A stretch of DNA of 64,000 nucleotides from Silene conica (taxonomy: Eukaryota; Streptophyta; Magnoliopsida; Caryophyllales; Caryophyllaceae). The notes under the pieces are model-generated. The model saw only the letters and a list, made by a program, of their open reading frames with translations, did no database searches and was not told the origin of the DNA. Where the stretch lies: the NCBI GenBank assembly GCA_029255685.2, contig CM055320.2, positions 46,039,910 through 46,103,909 on the forward strand. Reading direction: 5' to 3'. This document shows positions 1 to 10,877 of the stretch, in pieces (the stretch's first letter is position 1; each line of letters begins with the position of its first letter). The position numbers were made by a program, and so were the translations under genes.

Positions 1-3000
1 ATACTCAGGAGCAATGTGACCCATAGTTCCTCGTACTTGAGTGGTAACATGGGTTAGGTTTGCATCCACCAATTTTGCCAGACCAAAATCACAAAGAACG
101 GCTTCAAAATCATCATCCAGTAAAATGTTTCCAGCCTTTAAATCCCGGTGTATGATCTTTGGATTGCAATGCTCATGCAGGTACTCCAGCCCATGGGCTG
201 TACCAAAGGCCACCTTTTTTCTTCTTGCCCAGTCGAGTCCTTCTTCCCCAGGCTTTAATTCTGTAGTGTACCACACAAAATTGTTATTTTTGAGAGGTAA
301 TTAAACAGATGAAAATCTTTCTTACTGTAAGGTTAAGACTACGTCTGTGACAGGTTGAAATGATGATGATGTGAAATATATGATCAATGTCTCAAATATT
401 TGTAATAACAGGGTATTTTGAAACGCCAAACCCCTTTTTTTTCCTAAACTCACCCTTTTATCATAGACTTCAAGGATTTTATCATGGAACCTCGTTGTTT
501 TGACCATAATCTTATGGTGAGACTGTCCTTGGATGGGACTATGTAACACTACGACAAGGAGGCTTCACATCTAGAACTCACATTAAGGTCATGCAAAACA
601 CAAAAAAATATAAACAAGCATCATAAAATTCATAGTAGCCACAACAAGCTTAAAGTAAAAACTAGTTGAATAAAGATTATAATCACCTCTTAAGCGATAA
701 GCAACGCTGAGATTTTTCATGAAAGGGTAGACAAGAACTCTCTCAGATCCAGTGGTACAGAAACCAATGAGTCGGAGGAGGTTCTTGTGAACAGCAACGC
801 TTATTAAATGGACCTCTCTCAGAAAGGCAGCCTCTCCGCCTGGATTATGATAATTTGTGAGGCGTTTTACGGCCACTCTCGTGTTGTCCATAAGTTTCCC
901 CTTGTACACTTTTCCGAACCCTCCTTGCCCAATAACATTGCTTTCGCTAAAACTGTTGGTGGCAATCTGTATCTCACGCCACGAAAACCGTTTTACTTGT
1001 CCAAAAGAGTACTTGCATTCATCTTCACCTACAGAGAGAAACCAGATGCTTGGTTCATATACAACAAAAAGCAGGGGCTTGTGAGCTTGCGTTACTGGGT
1101 AAATGAAAGGTAAAGCAAAGAGAAGTAGGAGGTAGTGATTGTGGCGGATAAAAGAAAGAGACAATAGTAACCAACTAACAGGCTATTCCTTTTACAATGT
1201 CAATCTCCATCCGTTCCACCGGGATTTCACTCTTTATAAAGTACGTAGAGCCCAATAGAATGGAGGGTGTATAATTTATGCCTGCCTGGATGACCAGAAT
1301 TCACAAACATCATAGATTTCGGATATTTTGATGATAAGCTTACATATAAATATTCAGTATCGTCACATAAACAATTTATGAGAAACTTTCAGATTTGTGT
1401 GAAGGCTGAGAAAGAATACCTGCCACATCAACAAATACGTCCTCCTTGCATTTCTTCAGGTGATGTTGTCTATATGTGAAAGCAGCCCCCAGTAACAAAA
1501 GAAAGAATGCTCCACAGCTTGCAGCAATCATGAATAGTTCCAGTTTTGATTTTCTAGTTGCAACTGCGTACGAATTTTTGTATTTCAACATAAAAATCCT
1601 TGCAAAGAACAGCTGGAACAGAAATTTGAAAAGTTATTCTGTAGAAAATAAAATTTGGTTACAGGATCATACCTTCAAGATAAGCACCAGTGTCACAAGG
1701 TTTTTGAACTTTAGCATCACAAGTGAGGCGTGTTCCTGTAAAACTGACATAGTAAGTGTATTAGACAAAGTTGAGTATTCTGGAAATAGATTAACAAAAC
1801 GAAGTTTCATCAGTTAGTAATTTACTTGAATGTCCGAATTGAAAATAGTTGTGACGGGATTGTGCCGCTCAAATCATTTTCTGAAAGATCTCTGGGATAC
1901 AAAAGGCAAACAGTTAGCACATTCATTGTTCATTACTTCACATTCAGGAAGCCAATGAATTCTAGACCCTATCCAGATCCACGGTATTATAAAATGTTGC
2001 ACCCTACGGAGAGTTGTGTACTCGGGTATTCGGGACCTGGGTATATCTATTGATGAGGAGATGGAGATGGGGATGGGGATGGATTTGGCTCTCATCTATG
2101 AGACCCAAATCTACTAAAACAGGCAAAACTTCACGGGTTCAGGTTGGATCCATAGGATTCTATGGCTTATGCTGAGGGTACCGGGTCTGAGAAATATTGA
2201 CCCTGTGGATAAGAGTTGGATCAAAATTTAGATTGAAATGCACAGATCGGGATACAACAAAATCTTGATCAGATCCGGCCCGTTGCTATCCCATAAGATG
2301 CAATTAGTATGCAACCTTTTTAAGAGAGACAGTAAGTTAATGGGACAAGAAAGATCTTCTGAGAAGTAATGTAACAGGGATTACAGATGCTTAAGATGGG
2401 AGAGTTGTGCCCAGCTGCTTGGTATAGAACCAGTAAACATATTATGTGAGAGATCCAAAGTTTGCAAGTTCATCAAGCTGCTCAAATACTCAGGTAGCGG
2501 ACCTGATAGATTATTATCCTGCAGTTCCCTGTATAACATCAAATGCAATTATATGTTAGATTGAGGATCCACTTGGCTGGCACCGAATGCCAGCTAACAG
2601 GCAAGGGACTGGCACCATGACACCGAGTTTTGTATAAGATGGTCTCGTACCCAAATCCTTATGCATTCCTCATTTAATTATAATAAAGTTTGTGGGTTAG
2701 CGAGACCATCACATACAAGTTTTTGTGCCACAACAGTCTTGACTCTGGCCTGTGTTTTAATAGTTAATTCAGGAAAAAAAATCTGAAATACAAATTCACA
2801 GCACTAAACTCCCATCTCAAGAGTGCGAGGGTTTTCCATGACCAATAAAGACTGAAATACTACCACAAAATATATACTCCCTCCGTCCCGGTCATTTGTT
2901 GTCCTCTTCCATTTTGGGTGTCTCATTCAATTGTTTTCTTTTCTATTTAGGATTGCATTTGATGATCAATTTGATCTTTCACACTAAATTTGCTCCACTT

Positions 3001-5675
3001 GTCAACTTATAATTGACCTCCTCTTCTTTCCTTGGTCTTTGTGCCAAAACCAAAGGACAACAATTGAGCGGGACAGAGGGAGTATATATCTATAACATGT
3101 CTAAAAATGTCAACGGACCATAGTTGTCTGTTAATGGTCTTAAAAGTGTGTAGTTTGACTAGCCTCAAGGCCACAAATTGTTGCCAGTTCAGACATAGCA
3201 GGTACTACAGCAGCATCTCTTTATGCATAGCTAAAAAGTGGATTTCCGTTGCAAACAGTCTGATGGAAACCTCATTGAAGGTATTGGGATGTCGGTTTGA
3301 CTGTATTTGTTTGAAATTTACATAAAATGAGTCTAGACCACATCCACAAGAGGAATATGCCCAAAAAATGTTCCATCAGAGCATCACAAAACCAATTGGC
3401 GTTGGAAAAATTGGAGGCATAGCTCCTTGGTTTATACAGTGATCAACACTCTCCTTTTTTATCAATGTGAATATGTGATTATACACCCACATGTACCCAA
3501 ATATATCATAGAAGTATGGTTATTAAGTTAAGTTTAGCACTTCAAACTGTTGCCTGTCCATAATGGAAGATAAAGGTGGCAAACCACAAAAAGATTGTTC
3601 CTTACAAGCTATTCAAGAACATCAGTTTAGTTATGGCAGGCGAGAGAGTCCCAGAAAAACCAATCGAACCAAGACTCCTGCGAGAAAATAACAAGTAGGT
3701 CACACAGCTGAAATTAGCCTGAAAACAACATAGCTTGAAACTTGAAAGGATAAGGTCTCTCCATAAGCACAATTATAAACGTGGATACCAAAAGACCAGG
3801 TATGTCATAGTAGGATAATTAGACGAGTTAACCTAAATCTAGAAGGCAAGAAACTTACAGGTATGTGACATGTCCATTCAAGCATGTAACATGAGACCAT
3901 CCTGAGCAGGGACTCACAAGGTAATAATTCCAATCCAAAATCTTATTGTTGGAGACATTCAGAGACTTCAAGAGATCCATCAAAGCTTCACCTAATAATC
4001 CACACAGTGTTTCAAATCAGTACAGCAGAACTCCTAGTGACATCTATTATCAAACTCTATCCTATCTGCTATGCATATTCCCATACAGAATGGTGAGGGC
4101 ATTCAAATTATCAAATATTCAAATGTACCTCTGAACTATGGATTTGTGAATTTGTGATGCATTCTGTCAACAACATTACAGAAATACGTCAAGGACTCCT
4201 GCAAATGGCGAGGTAGGGGGTCGGATGTACGCAACCTTATCTCTGTATAGTTTAAAGCAGAGAGACTTTTTACGAGATGACACCATCGGACTTTTTTACT
4301 ATCATAAAAATGAGCAGGCATGTGCAATGAAAAGAATATTCACGAGAAAATTTTGAGAGACATTCAGCTGATAACAAATAAAAGGCCATTGGACTTGGGG
4401 AGTATCACATGGAAAGCAAAAAAAGGGATTTGCTCATAAGGTTGACCCTTGATGCATCTTTAGTCGTTTATGCGCTGTTTGAAGAGTAGAAGAGGAACTT
4501 ATGCTGAAGGTCAGCAAGAAAGACACCTAATTAAGAATGGTCCCAGAGTAACCTAGTGTTTACAGGTCCACTTTTAGTGGCAAAAAAGGGAAATCTGGAT
4601 ATTTCAAGAGAGGCTTCTTTGACCGAACTCAGAATCTTGGTTTCCTTTTCTAGTTCAGGCTTCAAAGCATATTTGATGAAAGTAATATTGCAATCACTAT
4701 CTTAATTCTTATTAGACATACAGCCCTGAGAGGAGTGACTCGTGGGGTGTGCTAATTGGTACACAGATTACAGTTACACAAGTTCAACATATATACATAT
4801 ATATATAAATTTGTAACTCATTACAAGCAAGCTAAAAGCTGATGGTTTTAGGGTGATTTAGGGTGTGTTTAGATCCAAAATATGAAGGAAAGAGAGCGGA
4901 GGGGGAACAAAGGAAGGGAATAGGAGGAAAGAGGGGAGAGGCAATGGAGAGATTGAGTGTTTCCTCCAAATTTTTGCTTTGTGGGAGGCTGGGAGGTATT
5001 TTAATTTGGCTTGTAGGAGGGAAATCGAGGTATCTATTTTTCCTCGGACATTATCTCCCTCAAGACCCCTTCCCTCCCTTTCCCTCCAAATTCCCTTATC
5101 CAAACAAATGTTTAATGACCGACGACCTAATAAAGTCTAAGAAACGAAATTACGAAAATTAATTACATACAATTAGGCATTCTTTTTCCACTGTCACGTC
5201 ATCCTAACACACTGAAAACAGTTTACGAGGGCTGCGTACATTGATTCCCCTTATCCCGCTTTAAGAGGAGCTTTGAGGCACTTGGGCAATGTTAACTCAC
5301 ATATAAACAAACTACTATAAGTTACGAGTGATTATCAACAACCTGACTCTTTAATTACACTCCTTCACATAGCGTACATATTTTAAGAGGAAAAACTGGA
5401 AAGAGCACGGTCCAAATAGAAAACATGTGACTGTATGCCTACATCATTCTGGAAAACGTCTAACAATTTTGCAGGAACTCAAAAGTGACAGTCATCCATA
5501 AACTAGAACAAGCACAATAAGGATATATACAAAGGGAAGATTTTTAACCCTCAATGTCTGGAGCTGAGGTTGAGAAACCATTTCTTATTAACGAGATGCA
5601 GATAAACCAGCAAATTGTTATCCTTGTCACGATGTGCGTTAAAAAATGATACTGAAGCCTCTTACTCCCTTCCAT
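1..5675 (-). CDS. LRR receptor-like serine/threonine kinase (subfamily II), 3' end outside window
   Basis: Membrane receptor kinase, read as coding exons 5549-5675, 3859-3991, 3606-3677, 2385-2528, 1826-1891, 1673-1743, 1420-1563, 687-1028 and 1-260. All junctions are GT/AG and keep phase, giving 453 residues before the window ends. Residues 1-42 are a signal-peptide-like exon ending DIEG. Next comes an LRRNT-type cap (SPCSGWSHVTC), then about four leucine-rich repeats on exons of 72, 144 and 66 nt. A transmembrane helix lies near 214-233. The kinase domain shows GQGGFGKV (about 286-293), the VAVKR lysine near 307, HRD 404-406 and DFG 424-426, and stops in the activation segment at GHIAPEY. 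Intron positions and sequence match the Arabidopsis At5g63710 type (SERK/NIK-related LRR-RLK II). No frameshift or premature stop was seen, so it looks functional. The residue before DFG is Cys where I recall Gly in relatives. A TTTTTCAG two bases before the start codon suggests a 5'-UTR intron. The donor after exon 1 (GTTAAA) is weak but gives the right phase. Confidence 0.93.
2638..2710. repeat. Small inverted-repeat element in intron
   Basis: A 73-bp stretch with perfect 10-bp inverted ends (GATGGTCTCG and its complement) and further partial pairing inside. It lies in the intron between the exons at 2385-2528 and 3606-3677. It could be a tiny MITE or a MITE remnant; no clear target duplication was seen. 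Confidence 0.3.
2877..3082. mobile_element. Stowaway-type MITE
   Basis: A 206-bp non-coding element starting CTCCCTCCGTCCCGG and ending with the near-perfect complement, flanked by TA on both sides (2875-2876 and 3083-3084). This end sequence and TA target are diagnostic of Stowaway (Tc1/mariner) MITEs. It sits in an LRR-RLK intron and does not disturb any exon. Confidence 0.85.
4195..4282 (+). mobile_element. Au-SINE-like fragment in first intron
   Basis: The stretch around 4210-4270 (GGTAGGGGGTCGGATGTACG, then CAACCTTATCTCTG and an AAGCAGAGAG run) resembles the body of the plant Au SINE family as I recall it. The RNA polymerase III promoter part is not clear, so this is probably a relic. 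It lies in the 1.6-kb first intron of the receptor kinase. Confidence 0.45.
4859..5112. repeat. Possible hAT-type MITE in first intron
   Basis: The left end reads GTGTTTAGATCCAAAAT and the right end is roughly its complement (TTATCCAAACAAATG). The interior is purine-rich on the left and pyrimidine-rich on the right, so the element can fold on itself. This resembles hAT-like MITEs starting GTTTGGAT. Ends are imperfect and no target duplication was confirmed. Confidence 0.3.
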
Positions 5676-7505
5676 ATCTGAAAAACAATCAAGCATAACA
5701 TCAGTCATGACAGTACAGGCTTACAACATCAGAAAGTAGTATGATGCCACTGGTGTCTAGTACAAATATTGTACAAAAACATTACTACTTTTCGACAAAT
5801 ATAGTTCATAACAAAATAATAATTCGCAGAATAACAGGTAGAGTGAAGTAGCACATGAATCATTATAATTACCTCAATGCTTCAAATGAGGCTAACAACT
5901 CAAGTGGTGTAACAAATGAATGAATGTTAGCGATAAATAGGTTCAACACTATTCCATCAACCATATGATCACCATGCCAACCATTAATGAAGTTCTTTCA
6001 CAAGAAAGCTACCGTTTTTCTGGAACAAGAAAAAAGTGACTACTGAATTGAAATTCTGATGCCAACTTCCGAAAAGAACCTTATATCTAAAAATAGACAG
6101 TTTTACAAAGTACTCCCTATATCTTACCCAAAAATGTGGTTATAGACTTAACACATGAACTCATGCCTACTCAACCAGAAAATACAGCAAAATACTTAAA
6201 AGAGCACTAAAGCTACAAAAACAATCAGTGCCCACATATCGAGGGGTAAAACAGGGAAAACTTACATGGTCCATACATGACTCTTGAAACCTCTGAAGAA
6301 AGAATGTCAGATGCAAACAGAAGAAGAAATAGACAACCATAATCAAGAATAAGTGAATATGAGGATGATGATAATGAAAATGATTATGGGATAGTGGAAG
6401 GGACCCACCCACAAGGCATACCATTTTCAAAGGCAGGCACTTTTAAATAATTTATAATAAAAATAAAAAAAAAAGTAGATTGACAAATCAGAAAAAAGTC
6501 TGTATTGTAGGCATCAATAAAAACAGAAAGGTAGTCTTAACTGAGAGGCTACTTGGGTTTTTGATGGACAAGAATATGAATATGAATATGAAACCCACTC
6601 ATAAAAAATTCTTTGTTTACTTTAAATTTCTTTTCAAGTACAGTCTTATTCCAACTTCATATCTTTGTTGTTGTGCTTCTTCTTTACACATCATTATCTT
6701 ACTCACTGAATAAAGGCTGGTGTCATCATTCATAAAACAACAACATTACCTTACCTCAATGATTCCCGCAAATTGCGGGGTAAAGGGAGGTTGGAACTCG
6801 AGTGTACAGAGCCTTCCCTTGTGTTAACAAGACAAAGAGGTTGTTTTTTAAAGACCCAGGTTGAAAATTACGTCGAGAATTGCATTGAATGATGGCAATT
6901 TCAAAAGAGAAAGAAGCGCAACTAGTTTAGTGACCCATTTTAATTTCTTTTATCGTCATTCATACAACAAAAGCACTTGATAAAAAAAGAAGCTTCCTTA
7001 ACTTGATGTGATCATATCATATCATATCATACGATACCATATTCCTTGATTGCATAAAAGCAACACTAATTACATTGCTACTTAAGTATTTATGATTGAT
7101 CACCTCATGGGTGTTATTGATTGTTTGAGTCAGCTAGATAGTCTGTCTTATGGCAATCAAACAGGTGTTGGGGATTAAAAGTTATCTCATCTTACACCTT
7201 TTCTATATCAATATTCAGATTAAAGGAACCCTACCCATCTTATTGCCATTCTTGGGTCAAATGCTCTTAATCTAGCTTGTCATATAAAGAGTGCACCCAT
7301 TCTTGTCAACGAGGGTCTTATAAGAGGTTTGTATAAAGACCTGGAATTCTAATATGCATATCCTAACTCCTAAGAAAGACTAGCTGGTGCAAAACTACTA
7401 GTACTTTTTTCAACCTTTTATGGTTTTTTAGTTAACATTTAAATTGACGGGTACAAGGATTTATTTGACATAGTACTCCGTATAACTGTATAAGCGTAAA
7501 ACCAC
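5676..7505. other. Region upstream of the receptor kinase; no further gene seen
   Basis: This should hold the 5' UTR and promoter of the minus-strand kinase. A possible upstream non-coding exon ends at a GTAAGT donor on the minus strand near 6266, but I could not fix it. Short open frames here have no recognisable motif. A tandem ATCAT tract lies near 7011-7035. Confidence 0.4.
6750..6870 (+). mobile_element. Second Au-SINE-like fragment
   Basis: The text around 6755-6865 (a GCGGGGTAAAGGGAGGTTGG stretch, then CAGAGCCTTCCCTTGTG and AAGACAAAGAGGTTGTTTTT) has the same order of blocks as the SINE-like piece at 4195, in a more diverged form. Called by resemblance to the Au SINE family only. Confidence 0.4.
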
Positions 7506-7510
7506 CTTAT

Positions 7511-7811
7511 TATTAGGAATATTAATAATAGTTGGGCCTCAACCATCACCTTAAGGTTTTGGTTGAGATGGTTCATCTATCATGGTATCAGAGCCAGTGT
7601 GACCGAAGGTCACGGGTTCGAATCCTGGCGACCTCAAAACCCCTCGAAAACTCACGAAGTGGAAACCCAGCACACGGTATGGGGGGCCTGTGCAAACTAA
7701 CCACTCTTCAAGCCCAATGGGCATTCGAGTGAGGGAGCGTATTAGGAATATTAATAATAGTTGGGCCTCAACCATCACCTTAAGGTTTTGGTTGAGATGG
7801 TTCATCTATCA
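7511..7811 (+). mobile_element. Complete SMART/TRIM miniature LTR retrotransposon
   Basis: Two identical 72-bp direct repeats (7511-7582 and 7740-7811) flank a 157-bp interior. The left repeat is followed at once by TGGTATCAGAGC (7583-7594), a primer-binding site for initiator tRNA-Met. A purine tract (GAGTGAGGGAGCG) precedes the right repeat. The 5-bp target duplication CTTAT is present on both sides (7506-7510 and 7812-7816). With no coding capacity and a total of 301 bp, this fits SMART/TRIM elements, which depend on other retrotransposons for movement. Identical repeats suggest a recent insertion. The repeat starts TA rather than TG. Confidence 0.9.
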
Positions 7812-7816
7812 CTTAT

Positions 7817-8613
7817 AAGTTATAACAAACAACTAATTCTATGGAGGTTTACACAGCAAAACAAAAATAACATTGGTGGACAAACTAGAACCACCGTGAT
7901 TATTCCGCTATCAGAATCTGAGCATCATACAATTAAACAAAGAATTAAAAGTGATGGGACATAGACAACCATCATAGGTGACAGTTTGAAGGTCACGGCC
8001 ATGTGACACAATCAAGGTAATGGTCTAATGGAGATAAATAAATAGAATAAATTCGGAAGAAACAATTAGGGTATCATTGTTGAGGACAATGTGCGGCGAA
8101 TCGAAACTAATTAACACTACTAATTTGGTGGCTTCTTTAAACCATTGTACAATGCAACTGTATGAGTGTAGGTCAAAAACGGGGGCTTACCATGTTATTC
8201 ATGTGGTTGAAATGTAGACTGCAATTTGTGAGACCCATGGATATTTCTGATTTTATTGGTTCGATTCCAAGTCATGAATTTTGCATCACAAATATTTGTA
8301 TGACCAAGTTTAAAACTTCAGATTTTCATCATCACCAAAAACAATTCTATATAATAATATAAAAAGGCATCTTGAGTCCCTATTGAGATGACACGTAAGC
8401 TCCGATTCTAATTACACATGTCACCAACAATCCTACATGTCATTCTACAATATCCACTAAAGAATAAAAAAACAAAAAAAAAGTTTTAAACCTATTCATC
8501 TTCAAGCTCATTATATTACTCATTACTCACCATTATTAGTTATTAGTCACCATTATTAATATTATCATTTCAATTTCCCTCTAATTATGTGAGTAGTGCT
8601 TTTCAATTCTCCG
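7817..8613. other. Intergenic, no gene seen
   Basis: AT-rich sequence without a convincing open frame. The palindromic CATTGTTGAGGACAATG near 8075-8092 resembles the hairpin found upstream of the 3' LTR in the Athila-like elements of this window, so it may be a retroelement relic. Confidence 0.4.
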
Positions 8614-9107
8614 CTAGTCTTATACCCGTGCAAACTGCACGGGTTTGTTATTTTCAAAAAGATTCTTTAAAAAGGATTATATAAGATAAGTTTTATATAT
8701 AATAATTGATTAATTATCATCTTTTAAAGTTATTTATTTTAAAAAATAAAGTTTTAAAATAAACAATCAAATCTCTCTATATTTTAATGAATTTTAAATT
8801 ATCAATCTAAATATTGAGTTATAAAATTGTATTTAAATTTTTAGATATTATAAATTTTATTTGTAATTAACGTAAATAATGCATCAATGTCAACTGACCA
8901 TGTAGTTATTGTAGTATGATATATCTCTTTGTTAGTTAAAATTGAGTTATTACTTTATCTTAATATTCAAGCGATTTCAGGAAAACTCGACTTACCTATC
9001 ACACAAAATTATTTGGATGAAAATAAAACAAAATTAATAAAACAGAATCGGCCAGAATAGTTGTAAAGGGCAAAATATTAAACTTGTTTTTCATTTAGTC
9101 AAACTAT

Positions 9108-9620
9108 TTGTGCATGGTTAAAATGAAAATTTTGATCTGCGCAAGTTTTAAATGAAAATTTAGACACCGTTTTTCATGTATACCCAATCCTTAATTAGTG
9201 AAACGGAATCGAGTGAAGATTACGACCCAATGCATTTTTAAAACGAAAATTTAGTCTCATGCACTTTTGAAATGAAATTTTGACCCGTACATTTTTAAAT
9301 CGAAAATCTAGACCCATGTACTTTTGAAATGAAATTTTGACCAGTGCATGATGGGTCTAAATTTGTGCATTTTTTAAAGGAAAATTTAGACCCATGTACT
9401 TTTGAAATGAAATTTTGACCTGTGCATTTTTAAAACGAAAATTTAGTTTCATGCACTTTTGAAAATAATTTTTTACCCGTGCATTTTAAAATGAAAATTT
9501 AGATCCATGCACTTTTGAAATAAATTTTTGACTCGTGCATTTTTACGAAAATTTAGTCCTTGTACTTTTGACCCCTGCATTTCTAAAGTGAAAATTTTGA
9601 TCCATTCGCTTTAGAAATGT
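9108..9620. repeat. Diverged tandem repeat, about 57-bp unit
   Basis: About seven copies alternate blocks like CCCATGCACTTTTGAAATGA with CCCGTGCATTTTTAAAACG, so the unit itself looks like a doubled ~28-bp repeat. It is non-coding and lies inside the proposed Helitron-like element. Confidence 0.75.
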
Positions 9621-9888
9621 ATAATAGTCAACTCGTGATATTATACTATAAATATATATATAACAATTAAAAAGCTAACAATAATGTAACGGTGTGTTGA
9701 TTTTAAGTGTTAAATCTCAGTATATACAATATGAATGTGATATAGTTATTTTAAATAAATACGATATATACTACTAAAAATCTTAAACAATAATGTTTCA
9801 TCTTAAACAATAATGTTCCCTCAGACTAACTTTAAGCAAAATCGCAATGTTTTTATTAGATGTGTATCTCAACTATTCTATATAAAGA

Positions 9889-9994
<106 letters not shown>

Positions 9995-10470
9995 TTCGTT
10001 ATAGGCAAACTTGAAAAATAATTTATAATATGTATTATTTTCGACTCTGGTCATGGTGCTTTTAATAGTATGTATTAATTTTGACTCTGGTCATCAAGAC
10101 TAAATATTAATTTGCATGTATTTTTTTTTACATATTTTATTGTTGATCGATTAATTTAAAAGTATTTTAAGTAAATTGTTTTCTATTTTTTCGAGTTCTA
10201 ATTTTTTCTAATTCGTGAATATTTTTTTATTAATGTCGCCTTTTATATTATTTTGATATGTCATAGGGAGTAATACATAATTTTTTTCATGGAAAAATAT
10301 TCATCTCTTTTTCATCTAGTTGATTTTTATTATTTTAACGAAATATTTTTTATAGTTTCAGTTTTTGTATCATATATATTGTAATTAATAGCAGTCGCAT
10401 ATTCGTCTTTCAACTTGATCGTTGATTATCTAGAGTATAAAATGTGGATTCTTTCAATTAAAGCATAAAA

Positions 10471-10580
10471 AAGAAGGTGGGGAAGGTGGGGAAGGTGGGG
10501 AGCAATGTGGGCCACACTTGAGAAAAAATAAAAAAGTATTGTACTTTCAACCACAGTGCGACACCTAAGCACTGTGGTTG
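10471..10580. repeat. Short G-rich tandem repeat followed by a perfect 12-bp hairpin
   Basis: Three copies of GGTGGGGAA lie at about 10476-10502. Downstream, CAACCACAGTGC (10548-10559) and its exact complement (10569-10580) enclose a 9-nt loop. Both lie inside the proposed minus-strand Helitron-like element. Confidence 0.6.
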
Positions 10581-10877
10581 TTGCTTTTATATATAGGATT
10601 CTCTTGATCTCCCCTTTGATGGGAGTGCTAATAACCACTATCAAATTTTAATTAATTTACAAGAATATTTAATATTTAAAGTCTTACATATAAACTTTTT
10701 AATGCCATATATCTCATGCATTCCATCACAATTTTTGTACTAAAAGACTAACTTAAATAATGTACCATGACATATTTTAAGGTGACATGACAATTTTAAT
10801 TGTGACATGATAAATTTTAATTTGACATGGATTATCAATTTATTATTTGCCATTAATTTAATTCATTTATCTATAGA

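Noticed and set aside
808-1113. Plus-strand open frames opposite the receptor kinase
   Set aside because: Antisense shadows of the kinase exon 687-1028, whose minus-strand reading has all the family motifs.
6167-6430. Minus-strand frame taken as first coding exon of the receptor kinase
   Set aside because: Its donor near 6266 gives the wrong phase for the next exon; the exon at 5549-5675 fits in phase and ends DIEG as expected. It may be a 5'-UTR exon.
7583-7640. tRNA or SINE promoter (GGTTCGAATCC-like stretch at 7615)
   Set aside because: GGTTCGAATCC resembles a B box, but no paired A box or cloverleaf is present, and the stretch is the interior of the SMART element.
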